64,000 bases of DNA, taken from the NCBI GenBank assembly GCA_018798825.1, contig CP076357.1, forward strand, positions 186,001 through 250,000, read 5' to 3'. The notes under the pieces were generated by a model, which saw only the letters and a program-made list of their open reading frames with translations, was not told the origin of the DNA and made no database searches. A program made the translations under genes and the position numbers. This document shows positions 36,376-46,038 of this stretch, one piece after another (position 1 is the stretch's first letter; every line of letters begins with the position of its first letter). The DNA is from Ochrobactrum sp. BTU1. Lineage in GTDB: Bacteria; Pseudomonadota; Alphaproteobacteria; Rhizobiales; Rhizobiaceae.

Positions 36376-37062
36376 ATGCCATTTAGTGCGCTTGCAGCCG
36401 GTATAGTTTTGCCCGCACCTATACTCCTCGTTGAAGACGATATCGCCGTCCGACGTCGGCTGGAAGACATTTTACTCCAGTTTGGATACAAGCTCGAAAC
36501 AATCATTTTTGCGACCACTCTCGCTGAGGCGCGAGGTTGTATTGCGGAGCGACCGATCGCCCTTGCCCTGGTTGATATAGGCCTGCCGGATGGTAGCGGA
36601 ATTGATTTGATCAAGGAGCTACATTTGAAGGATCCGGCATTAGCAATATTGGTGATCTCTGCTTGGTGCACGCAGGATGTCATTCTCTCGGCCTTAAGGG
36701 CTGGCGCGGTGGGATATGTGTTGAAAGAGCGTGACGATCTTGAAGTTGCGATCGCTCTACGAAGTGTGTTGCGCGGCGGGGCGCCTATTGATCCCTTTGT
36801 AGCAAAGCGCATTATTGAAGAGTTGCCGGCTGAAACCCATGAGGTCAAATCAAATCCGGAGCATTTGCAAACTCTGACGAGCCGAGAAAGCCAAATTCTC
36901 CAGCTCGTAGCGGAAGGCCTTGGCAACCGCGATATCGCCGATAAGCTTTTCTTGTCCCGCCACACTGTTGAGTGTCATATAAAGCGGATATATCGAAAGC
37001 TTGCTGTTTCTTCGCGTACACGAGCCATTCACACCGCACGGCAACATGGCTTGCTGCTGTGA
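36376..37062 (+). CDS. NarL/LuxR-type response regulator
   Basis: A 228-residue two-component regulator. The receiver has the acidic pair in LLVEDD (about residues 17-22), the phosphoacceptor D67 in ALVDIGLPDGSG and the conserved Lys near residue 117 (YVLKER). A LuxR-type helix-turn-helix covers residues 167-228, with LTSRESQILQLVAEGLGNRD then HTVECHIKRIYRKL. ATG 36376 is chosen for AAGGA upstream and because the receiver begins right after. The next gene, a histidine kinase, starts at a GTG that overlaps this stop as GTGA, so the pair is translationally coupled. Confidence 0.88.
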   Translation: MPFSALAAGIVLPAPILLVEDDIAVRRRLEDILLQFGYKLETIIFATTLAEARGCIAERPIALALVDIGLPDGSGIDLIKELHLKDPALAILVISAWCTQDVILSALRAGAVGYVLKERDDLEVAIALRSVLRGGAPIDPFVAKRIIEELPAETHEVKSNPEHLQTLTSRESQILQLVAEGLGNRDIADKLFLSRHTVECHIKRIYRKLAVSSRTRAIHTARQHGLLL

Positions 37063-38930
37063 ATTGGTTCGGAGCATTTTTTCTTTTTGCCATGACTGTC
37101 TTTACAGCAACGCAGACGTTTGCTGCTCAGCCACAATGCAATGTTCACATAACTGATATTCGCACGGCAGAATCCGCTGAGGATGGCAAACGACCACTTT
37201 TATCGGGCGACTGGGCAGCTGTGACGCTTCCTCATGATTGGAACTGGCACACCGACGCGGCGGCGGACGATGTCTGGTATCGTTTGGATTGGATACAGGA
37301 CTGCCCTTCAGGTAGTCGACAGTCAATAGCTTTGCTTTTGCGTTCAATTGTTATGGCCGGCGAAGTATACGTCAACGACCATTTTCTTTGGCGTGATGAT
37401 CATCTTGTCGAACCAATTTCGCGCAGCTGGAATATGCCTCGGTACTGGATGCTTCCAGACGTGTGGCTAAATGATGGGGTCAATACCGTCTGGATCAGGG
37501 TTGTTGGGATCAAACATCAAACGATTGGTCTGGGCGCAGTTCAAATCGGAAATGCGGGGAAACTCAACCAAGAATTTGAAAACTTATGGTGGCGTAACCG
37601 GACGTTGTACGTCGCAAACTTAATCGTTTCCGGGGTTATTGGAATATTGTTTTTCTGTATCTGGATCGTTCGCCGAGATCAGACTGCCTATGGATGGTAT
37701 GCCCTTTCAACCCTTTTTTGGGTCGTATTTATATCAAACGCATTGTTGACGACGCCTTGGCCGTGGCAAGACTCCATGGTTGCTGCAAAAGTGAATGCAA
37801 TTGCCCTGATGTTATCGGTGTCGGCTTTCTGTATTTTTACGTTGCGTTTTAGCCAGCGAGTTCGCAAACGATATGAACTCACAATTTGGACTTCTACCGC
37901 GTTATTTGCAGGCCTATTAGTAGTAACTCCACAAATTTATATCGGCTATATTCAAATCTTGAGCCTATTGGTAGCAACAGCGTTCTTTCTGCACAATTGT
38001 ATTGAATTTCCTATTTATGCCTGGAGGACTAAGCAGAGAGAGCATCTTTTGCTCGCCTTCTGCCTTCTGGTTCTTTTCCTGACAACGCTTCACGATTTTC
38101 TGTTTATTTTTGCGCTCATCCCAGGGAAATTTCCTGTCCTTCCCTATGCCAACATCGCAATAACACTGAGTCTATCTGGGATTTTGGGATTGCGCCATGC
38201 CCATAACGTACGCCGTATCGAGCAATTCAATGTCGAGTTGGGTCGGTCCGTAGAGGATGCACGTGCGGAACTTGCGACAACGCTTGAGCGCGAATATACA
38301 CTTGAGTTGAGCAATGCTAGATTGCGTGATCGAATTGAAATTGCACACGATCTGCACGACGGAATTGGCGGCTCACTTGTGCATATGATGGCGACTATCG
38401 AAAAAGGATCGGGCGCTGTGAACCGGCCCCAAGTGATTTCAATGCTCAAATTGATCCGTGACGACTTGCGGCAGACGATCGATAGCAATTCCAGTCCAAG
38501 TATCAAGGTTCCAGCGACTCCAATCGACTGGATAGCTCCGTCGCGTCACCGTTTCACAACGCTTTTTGATGAGCTGAATATACAGTCAAGGTGGGTGTTC
38601 CCCGATAATTGGCGGTATACGCCAAGTGCACTGCAATGTCTTGCAATGACACGCATTGTCGAAGAGGCATTAACGAATGTCGTCAAGCACAGTCGCGCAG
38701 ATTCTGTCGGGGTTACGCTGATGCAGCCACTACTGGATGAATTAGTGCTGGAGATCGAAGACAATGGCCTTGGCTTCAATGTAGAAGCCGTTCGGCAAGC
38801 CGGTATCAGTATCGGAATGCGTAGCATGGCCACACGCATCGCGCGGGTTGGCGGAAGTCTCCAGCTCAGCTCATGTCCCGGCAGGACTGTCTTGACCACT
38901 AAACTTAAGCTTTTGGAACGGCAGCCCTAG
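37059..38930 (+). CDS. Sensor histidine kinase with 7TM domain (HisKA_3 type)
   Basis: A 623-residue inner-membrane kinase, cognate to the preceding regulator. GTG 37059 is chosen because it overlaps the regulator stop and gives a clean signal peptide (residues 1-22, WFGAFFLFAMTVFTATQTFA). Residues 24-170 form a periplasmic domain with LPHDWNWH and WYRLDW, like the GH2-type sugar-binding/7TMR-DISM ectodomains. About seven membrane spans follow (180-385), then a coiled coil, the HisKA_3 H-box AHDLHDGIGG with H433, and an ATPase domain with EEALTNVVKHS (N-box) and EDNGLGFN. The ligand is unknown. Confidence 0.88.
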   Translation: MNWFGAFFLFAMTVFTATQTFAAQPQCNVHITDIRTAESAEDGKRPLLSGDWAAVTLPHDWNWHTDAAADDVWYRLDWIQDCPSGSRQSIALLLRSIVMAGEVYVNDHFLWRDDHLVEPISRSWNMPRYWMLPDVWLNDGVNTVWIRVVGIKHQTIGLGAVQIGNAGKLNQEFENLWWRNRTLYVANLIVSGVIGILFFCIWIVRRDQTAYGWYALSTLFWVVFISNALLTTPWPWQDSMVAAKVNAIALMLSVSAFCIFTLRFSQRVRKRYELTIWTSTALFAGLLVVTPQIYIGYIQILSLLVATAFFLHNCIEFPIYAWRTKQREHLLLAFCLLVLFLTTLHDFLFIFALIPGKFPVLPYANIAITLSLSGILGLRHAHNVRRIEQFNVELGRSVEDARAELATTLEREYTLELSNARLRDRIEIAHDLHDGIGGSLVHMMATIEKGSGAVNRPQVISMLKLIRDDLRQTIDSNSSPSIKVPATPIDWIAPSRHRFTTLFDELNIQSRWVFPDNWRYTPSALQCLAMTRIVEEALTNVVKHSRADSVGVTLMQPLLDELVLEIEDNGLGFNVEAVRQAGISIGMRSMATRIARVGGSLQLSSCPGRTVLTTKLKLLERQP

Positions 38931-38941
38931 CAAAAATATCA

Positions 38942-39301
38942 AGCGCTCATGCCTGTTATCAAGCCATTGAAATCCCACCCGCTATGATCTGTCGCGCAAT
39001 AGGGGAGCGGTTGCCGGAACTGATCGCATCCGTTGATGGAGACGAGCGCAACGTGCTTTTGACACTGGCACGGCTGTGGAGAACGCTAGTAATGGGTGAT
39101 TTCGCCTCCAAAGATGATCCGGCAGACTGGTTTGTATCCAAACTATCAAAGTGCTCAGCGGTCATCCTGTATTTGGCTCGGAATGCTTACAACGGTATCG
39201 GAGATGATCAACTTCACCTTTATCCAAAGGATGTGTCACATGCGGTAGAGGAGTTGAAAGGGAACAATACTAGCGCTCTGCCTGTGCCATACCCGGTGTG
39301 A
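38942..39301 (+). pseudogene. Truncated aadA-like aminoglycoside adenylyltransferase, C-terminal fragment
   Basis: A reading frame of about 105-118 codons whose sequence matches only the C-terminal helical domain of ANT(3'')/(9)-type adenylyltransferases: RAIGERLPELIASVDGDERN, then LLTLARLWRTLVMGDFASKD, then PADWFVSKL. The family is about 260 residues; the whole N-terminal nucleotidyltransferase domain with its GSx(10)DxD motif is missing because the frame runs directly into the end of the histidine kinase gene. Homology appears to begin about 30 bases after that gene's stop. It cannot be active as an adenylyltransferase. ATG 38984 is the first Met. Confidence 0.72.
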
Positions 39302-39561
39302 TTGGTCCCAATTACTGGTCTGCCAAAATTGCGAAACCAATTTGCTAGCGCATTGAAAAAACGCGGGACATTGGCGTAGCAATCGAACTCGCTCAAAGCG
39401 GTTGTGTTGTTTTTCATGTATTTCAGCGCTCTCCCGGACATTCGATCATGCATGCTCTGTATATTCACAAAGTGGAAGGCGAGCGGACGTTATCGCGCTG
39501 GTGGACGACCATTTCACACACAGACTATCGAGAGTGGGCACGCGTCCAGAATGAGCTTTAA

Positions 39562-40233
39562 TCAAGCTGTCTCGTCATCGGGCCCGCTGTTACCGTTCAG
39601 ATAATTGTAAACCGTCGCCCGACCCATTCCCAACAAACGACATATATAGCCTGCCGCATTCTTGCCGCTAAAAGCACCGCTATCGGCGAGCGCCTGTACG
39701 AGCTCTTTTTTCTGACTGCGCGACAGATCTGAAATATTGAGACCGCGCGCCGCCGTCCAGTGCTGAATATAGTTGTTGATGCGCTCGAACCAATCGTCAC
39801 GAAAAAGGCTTTCCATTTCTCCAGATGCGGAGGGTACGGAAACGAAATTCTGCAATGTTAGCACCATGCTTTCAAATACAGACATATCTGCATTTATGCA
39901 CAACACTCCAATTTCTTTCCCCTTGGAAGTCCTCAAAACGGAGCTGATCGACTTTATCCTTCGTCCGTCCCAATTGGTTTTCGCGTAAGGACCAATCAAT
40001 CGATCCGCAGGCGTAAAGTTGATCTCGTCAAGATTTGACGGATCGCCAAGCTCTCTTTTTGAAAAATTTCCAGCGATATGGACAACTGATGCGCTCGGGA
40101 GATCGTGCAAAACGACCTCGGCAAAAGGCGCAAACAAAGTCGCTATTGCGTCGCAAATTGGGACGTAGGGCAACAGGTTCGGGCTGATGTTATGGCTCAA
40201 AGGGCTGTTTTCCTTGATCAAAATTCTATTCAT
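39562..40233 (-). CDS. YheO/DauR-type transcriptional regulator (PAS_6 and HTH_22)
   Basis: A 223-residue regulator. The N-terminal YheO-like PAS domain spans about residues 20-125 (VPICDAIATLFAPFAEVVLHDL and IGVLCINADMS), and the C-terminal helix-turn-helix is about residues 165-215 with the hallmark GAFSGKNAAGYICRLLGMGRATVYNYL region (shown in part as RATVYNYLNG). Relatives include DauR, the repressor of D-arginine use in Pseudomonas. It is divergent from an amino-acid importer operon that includes an ornithine-cyclodeaminase-family gene, as dauB is, so it probably represses that operon. Confidence 0.85.
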   Translation of the reverse strand: MNRILIKENSPLSHNISPNLLPYVPICDAIATLFAPFAEVVLHDLPSASVVHIAGNFSKRELGDPSNLDEINFTPADRLIGPYAKTNWDGRRIKSISSVLRTSKGKEIGVLCINADMSVFESMVLTLQNFVSVPSASGEMESLFRDDWFERINNYIQHWTAARGLNISDLSRSQKKELVQALADSGAFSGKNAAGYICRLLGMGRATVYNYLNGNSGPDDETA

Positions 40234-40295
40234 TTTCCAAACTATACCCTCAGTTCAGTCTGATTGTATAGTCGCAATGTGTGAGAAAAATGGAC

Positions 40296-40324
40296 TAGAC
40301 AGTCTAAAATAGATATAATAGTCT
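40296..40324. promoter_or_regulatory. Candidate operator for the DauR-like regulator
   Basis: TAGACAGTCTA is a perfect 11-base palindrome at 40296-40306, and its right half with flank (AGTCTAAAA) is repeated at 40320-40328. A further CAGTCT lies at 40256-40261 next to the regulator start. The sites sit in the divergent promoter between dauR-like and importer genes. Binding is inferred. Confidence 0.45.
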
Positions 40325-40416
40325 AAAACTAATCACAGCGCCTGGACGCGCTTTCCCAGCGATACGAACGTACCGCCGATTGCGCGTTGAAGCCAAAAAA
40401 CAAGGGAACAAATAGC

Positions 40417-41226
40417 ATGAAAATGTGGAAGTCAGCCTTTTTAGGTGCCGTCACAACCATACTTATCAGCGCGTCTCTCTCTCATGCTGAGACTTTGCGT
40501 GTGGGGCTAGAATGTACTTATCCGCCATTCAATTACCGCACGGCAGAAGGCAACCTTGAAGGCTACGACGTTGATGTCGCCAAGGGAATTGCAGAGATCA
40601 CCGGCTACGAACTTGACTATGTGTGTCAGGGCTTCGATGGGCTCATCCCGGCGCTGCTGGCCAACAAGTTTGATCTGATCGTCGCTTCCATGTCGATTAC
40701 TGACAAGCGGAAACAACAGATCGATTTTTCTATTCCCTATCGTAAGTCGGTAGGGCATTTGGTGGCGGCGGCAGGAACGGGCGCGGACATGTTTGACGCG
40801 AGTGGCCAGCCCATCCCTGAAAAATTCAAAGGTGTACGCATAGGTGTTGAACGGGCTTCAACATATTTCGATTGGTTCAAAGCAAAGCTGCCTGACGCCG
40901 ATCTGGTTATGTATGATGGTGTCGAACCAATGTATCTCGATCTGAAGAATGGCCGGGTCGACATGATCATGACCAATCCGATGAAGGCTTATCTCTCGTT
41001 CCTGCAGGGAGAAGGGAAGGGCAAGTTTGAGTTGGTTGGGCCGGAAATCAATGAGCCAAAATATTTTGGCCCCGGCGTTGGTGTAGGCCTGCGCAAAGGT
41101 GAGGACGAACTGCGTGGAAAGATTGACGACGCCATCCGCCAACTCATCCGCGACGGTAAACTCAAGGACTATGCGCTAAAGATATTCCCGTTCCCCATCC
41201 ATGATGATGCATGGGCTAACAAATAA
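40417..41226 (+). CDS. Polar amino acid ABC transporter substrate-binding protein
   Basis: A 269-residue family 3 binding protein. Residues 1-24 are a signal peptide (ending SLSHAE), and the mature protein begins TLRVGLECTYPPFNYRTAEG, the signature of lysine/arginine/ornithine and octopine/nopaline-type proteins. The start ATG 40417 has AAGGGAA upstream. The pair of Cys in the N-lobe matches LAO-type proteins. It is followed directly by two permeases and an ATPase, making a complete importer, probably for a basic or polar amino acid. Confidence 0.88.
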   Translation: MKMWKSAFLGAVTTILISASLSHAETLRVGLECTYPPFNYRTAEGNLEGYDVDVAKGIAEITGYELDYVCQGFDGLIPALLANKFDLIVASMSITDKRKQQIDFSIPYRKSVGHLVAAAGTGADMFDASGQPIPEKFKGVRIGVERASTYFDWFKAKLPDADLVMYDGVEPMYLDLKNGRVDMIMTNPMKAYLSFLQGEGKGKFELVGPEINEPKYFGPGVGVGLRKGEDELRGKIDDAIRQLIRDGKLKDYALKIFPFPIHDDAWANK

Positions 41227-41264
41227 TCCGTCAATAGTGTCTTCTTGAAAGACGGAGAAGCAAA

Positions 41265-41963
41265 TTGGAAGCCCTTAATGGTTGGTGGGATAATTATCTT
41301 TTCGCTTCTGTCATCGTTGCGAAAGTCTTTATCTGCTCATTGGTTCTGACGGTAATTTTTGGATTGCTTGGCGCTGCAGCCAAGCTATCCTCGAGCCGCT
41401 TGCTGAATGAGATAGGCAATATCTATACGGTCTTCTTTCGTGGCACACCTGAAATACTTGTTATCCTGTTATTGTATTTTGGTTCGGCTGTCACATTGAC
41501 GACCATTGCCCGGTTGTTCAATCCTTCGGTGAAATTTGTGGACCTTCCGCCGTTCTGGGCGGGCTCGATAGCCATTGCTCTGGTTGTGGGCGCATATGCT
41601 ACCGAAACGTTCCGCGGCGCATTTAAGAGCGTTAAGCCAGGTAGTGTGGAAGCAGCACGCGCTTTGGGAATGAATTCTCTGCAGACATTTGTTTACATTC
41701 GTCTGCCGGAGATGTGGCGAACGGCTCTACCAGCGTTCGGCAACCATATGCTGTCGCTTATCAAGGATACGGCGCTGATTTCGATCATAGGGCTCAACGA
41801 GACCCTTTTTGTTGCCAAACAGGCTGCAGGTGTGACCGGGAAGCCATTCACAATGTATATTGTCGTGGGATTGATATACCTGTTCTTTTCCAGCGTCATA
41901 ACACTCTCGGTTAATCTGCTTGAGCACTTAGCCAACAGGCATATGCAGCGGAGGGCGTCATGA
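41265..41963 (+). CDS. Polar amino acid ABC transporter permease (HisQ/OccQ-like)
   Basis: A 232-residue inner-membrane permease starting at TTG behind GACGGAGAAG. The TVFFRGTPEILVILLLYFG segment and the EAA loop (VEAARALGMNSLQTFVYIRLP) are characteristic of the HisM/HisQ family. Its stop overlaps the next permease start as ATGA. Confidence 0.9.
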   Translation: MEALNGWWDNYLFASVIVAKVFICSLVLTVIFGLLGAAAKLSSSRLLNEIGNIYTVFFRGTPEILVILLLYFGSAVTLTTIARLFNPSVKFVDLPPFWAGSIAIALVVGAYATETFRGAFKSVKPGSVEAARALGMNSLQTFVYIRLPEMWRTALPAFGNHMLSLIKDTALISIIGLNETLFVAKQAAGVTGKPFTMYIVVGLIYLFFSSVITLSVNLLEHLANRHMQRRAS

Positions 41964-42643
41964 ATATGAGTATAGTCCTTGATGCGTTACCACGCATGCT
42001 TGATGGATTTACAATGACGTTCCAGTTGATGGTCATCTCGCTCGTCAGTGGAACTCTGATTGCTGTTATCCTGCTATTGATGCGACTGAGCGGCAAATGG
42101 TGGCTGTCCTGGCCCGCGCAAGTATACATCTATATTTTTCGCGGCACCCCTATCTTGGTTCAGATATTCATCATCTATTATGGTCTTCCCCAATTGGATT
42201 GGGTGCGAGACAGCATATTCTGGCCAATACTAAGAGATCCGTTCGGCTGTGCCATTGTGGCACTATCGCTTAACGTCGGAGCATATGTGTCTGAGGTTTT
42301 CCGCGGTGGGGTTCTGGCAGTCGAGCGCGGGTTGAACGAGGCTGGAGCAGCTCTTGGGATGAGTGCTGCGCACCGCTTTATCTACATCACAGCTCCGCTT
42401 GCGTTTCGTGTGTGTCTGCCAGCATATGGTAATGAAATCATCAGCTTGATGAAATCGACCGCGCTTGCGAGCACAATTACTCTGGTCGATATGACCGGTA
42501 TCGCGCGTACGATCGTCGCTGAAACATTCGCTCCTTACCAAGTATTTTTGTCGTTGGCCATCGTCTACATTATCCTTACCTGGATTTTGCAGACCGGGAT
42601 CAAACGCCTTGAGGATTATCTTGGCCGCCACATGGTGCGCTGA
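41960..42643 (+). CDS. Polar amino acid ABC transporter permease (HisM/OccM-like)
   Basis: A 227-residue inner-membrane permease, partner of the preceding gene. [20 protein letters not shown] and the EAA loop [19 protein letters not shown] are typical. It has five predicted spans. The ATPase gene begins 29 bases later. Confidence 0.9.
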   Translation: MNMSIVLDALPRMLDGFTMTFQLMVISLVSGTLIAVILLLMRLSGKWWLSWPAQVYIYIFRGTPILVQIFIIYYGLPQLDWVRDSIFWPILRDPFGCAIVALSLNVGAYVSEVFRGGVLAVERGLNEAGAALGMSAAHRFIYITAPLAFRVCLPAYGNEIISLMKSTALASTITLVDMTGIARTIVAETFAPYQVFLSLAIVYIILTWILQTGIKRLEDYLGRHMVR

Positions 42644-42672
42644 AGCGAAACAGTATCTTGAAGGTGACCTTT

Positions 42673-43422
42673 ATGAATGAAGTCAAAGACACCATGATTG
42701 AACTTGTCAATGTCAACAAGACTTTTGGGAAGTTCCAAGCACTCAAGCAGGTTAATCTCAAAGTGCAGCGAGGCGAGAAGATAGTCTTGTGCGGTCCATC
42801 CGGATCAGGGAAATCAACTTTGATCCGCTGCATCAATCGAATGGAAGAGCATTCAAGCGGCGACATCTTCATTGACGGACACAAGCTTACAGAGAAGACA
42901 AAGGATATCAATGCTGTTCGTCGTGAAGTGGGTATGGTTTTCCAAAGTTTCAATCTATTTCCGCACATGACCATTCTGCGCAATCTCACTATTGCCCAGC
43001 GACTTGTCCGTAAAACGCCCCTGAAACAGGCTACCGAAATTGCCATGCATTATCTGGAGCGTGTCAAGATCCCAGAACAGGCGCATAAATACCCGATCCA
43101 GCTGTCGGGCGGCCAACAGCAGCGGGTAGCGATTGCACGTGCGCTTTGCATGAAGCCGCAGATCATGCTGTTCGATGAGCCAACCTCTGCTCTCGATCCT
43201 GAGATGATATCGGAGGTGTTGGACGTCATGGTCGATCTTGCGCAAGGTGGAATGACAATGATTTGCGTAACCCACGAAATGGGCTTCGCCAAATCTGTTG
43301 CTGACCGGGTCTTGTTTATGGATCGTGGTGAATTGATCGAGGAGGCCGATCCGCAAGCTTTCTTTGGTAACCCAAAAAATGAACGTACGGCGCTGTTTTT
43401 GCGCCAGATTTTGAGGCATTGA
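42673..43422 (+). CDS. Polar amino acid ABC transporter ATP-binding protein (HisP/GlnQ-like)
   Basis: A 249-residue ATPase with Walker [11 protein letters not shown]-loop [12 protein letters not shown], signature LSGGQQQRV, Walker [15 protein letters not shown] and switch His in [10 protein letters not shown] 42673 is taken as start with AAGGTG upstream; a TTG 15 bases before is an alternative. It completes the importer of this operon. Confidence 0.93.
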   Translation: MNEVKDTMIELVNVNKTFGKFQALKQVNLKVQRGEKIVLCGPSGSGKSTLIRCINRMEEHSSGDIFIDGHKLTEKTKDINAVRREVGMVFQSFNLFPHMTILRNLTIAQRLVRKTPLKQATEIAMHYLERVKIPEQAHKYPIQLSGGQQQRVAIARALCMKPQIMLFDEPTSALDPEMISEVLDVMVDLAQGGMTMICVTHEMGFAKSVADRVLFMDRGELIEEADPQAFFGNPKNERTALFLRQILRH

Positions 43423-43549
43423 CGCGACCTCTGCCCAGACCTCTCTGGAAACAAAAGCAGATCGTCACATAGAATCTGACTCAAGCACCGCAGCTATCTC
43501 ACAGATAGGGCGAGAGAAAACCTGTGTCCAAAATCATGCGAGGCAATCC

Positions 43550-44509
43550 ATGACTAGCGTTTATCAAATCGAAGCGATCCGCTCTGTGGTCGAGAAATCG
43601 GATCTGACGCCGCTCATTGAGGCGGGGTTCGTTGCTTATTCGGATGGCAAGGTCGTCGTTCCACCCGTGGGCGAATTATTGTTTGACCATCCTCCAGGCG
43701 ATACCCACATCAAATATGGCTATATTCGCGATGACGATATATTTGTCATAAAGATTGCTTCCGGGTTTTATGACAATCCATCCCTTGGCCTCGCGTCCGG
43801 GTCGGGCCTCATGCTGGTTTTTTCCCAAAAGACTGGCTTTCTTCAGTCGGTTCTCCTCGATGAGGGCCATCTTACGAATATCCGCACGGCGATAGCAGGG
43901 CGTATTGCTGCACGCTATCTTGCGCCAAAAAAAATTCATGCAATCGGTGTCTATGGTACTGGTACCATGGCCCGCTTGCAGATTACTCATCTTGCTAGCG
44001 AAACAGACTGTCGCAAAATTGTCGTTTGGGGGCGTTCTGATGATAGCCTCAGCCGCTACTGCGAAGACATGACCGCACTTGGCTATGAGGTTACTCCTAC
44101 ACGGCAGAGCCGCGACGTGACCGATGCTTGCAATTTGATCGTGATGACGACGCCTTCCACCCAAGCCCTGGTTACTGCCGAGCAAATCCGGCCAGGTATG
44201 CACATCACTGCAGTCGGATCGGATACCCCTGAGAAGCAGGAACTTGAGAGCCGCGTGCTGAGCCGCGCCGATATTGTGGTTGCAGACAGTATCGAACAAT
44301 GCCGGACGCGCGGCGAGATATTCCATGCGATGCGTGACGGCTATCTGGCCGAGCACAAAATCCTGGAACTGGGTAATGTGATCCGAGATGGCGTGAAAGC
44401 ACGCAAGAATGAAAACGATGTCACAATCGCAGATCTGACCGGGGTCGCAGTTCAGGACATCCAAATAGCTAAGGCGGTTTGCTCCCAACTCATGGCAAGC
44501 CCGCTTTGA
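43550..44509 (+). CDS. Ornithine cyclodeaminase/mu-crystallin family dehydrogenase
   Basis: A 319-residue NAD(P)-dependent enzyme of the OCD/mu-crystallin family. The nucleotide-binding fold shows IGVYGTGTMARLQ at about residues 137-149, preceded by LLDEGHLTNIRTAIAGRIAA, a stretch shared by family members. Relatives include ornithine cyclodeaminase, ketimine reductases, SbnB and DauB, the L-arginine-forming dehydrogenase of D-arginine metabolism. Its place behind an amino-acid importer and a DauR-type regulator favours a DauB- or ketimine-reductase-like role, but the substrate is not determined by sequence. Confidence 0.85.
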   Translation: MTSVYQIEAIRSVVEKSDLTPLIEAGFVAYSDGKVVVPPVGELLFDHPPGDTHIKYGYIRDDDIFVIKIASGFYDNPSLGLASGSGLMLVFSQKTGFLQSVLLDEGHLTNIRTAIAGRIAARYLAPKKIHAIGVYGTGTMARLQITHLASETDCRKIVVWGRSDDSLSRYCEDMTALGYEVTPTRQSRDVTDACNLIVMTTPSTQALVTAEQIRPGMHITAVGSDTPEKQELESRVLSRADIVVADSIEQCRTRGEIFHAMRDGYLAEHKILELGNVIRDGVKARKNENDVTIADLTGVAVQDIQIAKAVCSQLMASPL

Positions 44510-44551
44510 TCATACGGAACGTCGCTGACGCTGAAATAAAGGAGGAAAATG

Positions 44552-46006
44552 ATGGTGCAATTCATTAGTACAACAGGTGGTATCGATCCTGTCGGCTTCG
44601 ACGATGCTGTTCTTCAAGGCTTCGCAGCAGATGGTGGTCTGTTTGTTCCTGACACAATCCCGACGCTAAGCGAAGAGGCGCTTAAGGATTTGTCGAAGTT
44701 GAGTTTTCAGGAGCTCGCTTTTGAGCTGGCATCGCTCTACATCGACCGAGCTATCATACCGGCAGAGGATTTGAGACGCCTGATTAATAACAGCTACCGG
44801 GACTTTCAAGATTCAGACATTGTGAAGCTTGTACCAATCAGCGATAAGCCCGGTGTCAGCGTTCTCGAACTTTTTCATGGTCCCACGCAGTCGTTCAAAG
44901 ACATGGCGATGGGCTTTTTGATGGTGACGGTTGATTATCTGCTGGAGCGGCGCCAGAAAAGATTGAACATTGTGCTCGCAACGACCGGTGATACTGGACC
45001 CGCGGCCGCTTGGGCTGCAGCCGGAAAACTCAATATTGACTGTTGGCCACTTTATCCACGCGGGATGATTTCGCGCGAGCAGGAACGACAAATGACAACA
45101 TTGCGCGCCGATAACGTGCATCCGGTTGCCGTGGAAAACTGTCCTGATGGTGGCGATGATCTGGATCTTGTCGTGGCTGCACTATTTGGCGATGAAGAGT
45201 TGAAACGCAGTCTCCATCTGTCGAGCGTCAATTCCATCAACTGGTGCCGCGTCATGTTCCAAACAGTGCACTATTTCTATGCCTATTTCAGAACCGTAGA
45301 GCATGTTGGTGATCCCATCATATTCGCAGTTCCATCGGGAGCATTTGGTAATCTTTTCGCCGGATTTCTTGCCAGCCGCATGGGTTTGCCGGTTGCAAAA
45401 TTCATATGCGCTAATAATGCGAACGGTGCACTTCATGCAGCGATTTCGACCGGCATTTTTCCACGTCACGATCTCGTGCAGACACCATCGTCCGCCATCG
45501 ATATCGTAGCACCGTATAATTTTTGGCGTTTTCTTTATTTCCAGACCAATCGCGATACAAAACGCATCAAGCAGTGGATGAACGATTTCTCCAAAAATCG
45601 TAAAGTCGTATTTGATGCGGAAACAGCAATTCGTATTCAGGAAAAATTCCTGTCTGCATCCGTTGGCGATGAAGAAACGCTAAGTACGATCCGGGATATC
45701 TATAATGCTGATCAGCACTATCTTGTCGACCCGCATACGGCGGTTGCCATCGCTGCTGTAGAATCGGTAAGAGACAAACTACCACCTGACGTCAAGGTTG
45801 TATGTCTATCGACCGCACATCCAGCAAAATTCTCCGATGTCATGCAGCGAGCACTCGAGTTAGATGAATTGCCTGAAGCTGCGCACCATGCGACCATCGA
45901 CGCAGCAAGAAACTCCTGCGAGCAACTTCGAATTTGTCAGCTCGAAAATCTCAAATCAAATCTGATTGAAGAAATGGCGCGGCAAACGGCAATGCGCATG
46001 TCGTGA
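44552..46006 (+). CDS. Threonine synthase-family PLP enzyme (paralogue)
   Basis: A 484-residue PLP-dependent lyase of the long threonine-synthase class. The PLP lysine is K116 in HGPTQSFKDMAMGF, and the phosphate-binding and partner regions TTGDTGPAAAWAAAG and SVNSINWCRVMFQTVHYFY are present. A second Met overlapping the first gives better spacing (six bases) to GGAGG and is used. Housekeeping thrC normally lies with hom/thrB; here it sits in a catabolic operon, so it may act on an O-phosphorylated amino acid other than homoserine phosphate. The GPAA variant in the loop differs from the common GSAA. Confidence 0.85.
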   Translation: MVQFISTTGGIDPVGFDDAVLQGFAADGGLFVPDTIPTLSEEALKDLSKLSFQELAFELASLYIDRAIIPAEDLRRLINNSYRDFQDSDIVKLVPISDKPGVSVLELFHGPTQSFKDMAMGFLMVTVDYLLERRQKRLNIVLATTGDTGPAAAWAAAGKLNIDCWPLYPRGMISREQERQMTTLRADNVHPVAVENCPDGGDDLDLVVAALFGDEELKRSLHLSSVNSINWCRVMFQTVHYFYAYFRTVEHVGDPIIFAVPSGAFGNLFAGFLASRMGLPVAKFICANNANGALHAAISTGIFPRHDLVQTPSSAIDIVAPYNFWRFLYFQTNRDTKRIKQWMNDFSKNRKVVFDAETAIRIQEKFLSASVGDEETLSTIRDIYNADQHYLVDPHTAVAIAAVESVRDKLPPDVKVVCLSTAHPAKFSDVMQRALELDELPEAAHHATIDAARNSCEQLRICQLENLKSNLIEEMARQTAMRMS

Positions 46007-46038
46007 TCCTGGTAACGATATAAGCCTGCCGGATTTTT

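Noticed and set aside
36321..36965. 214-codon open frame on the minus strand
   Set aside because: Antisense to the response regulator, whose receiver and LuxR motifs are unmistakable.
43676..44488. 270-codon open frame on the minus strand
   Set aside because: It lies entirely antisense to the OCD-family gene, which has clear homology; composition effects of a GC-biased third position explain it.
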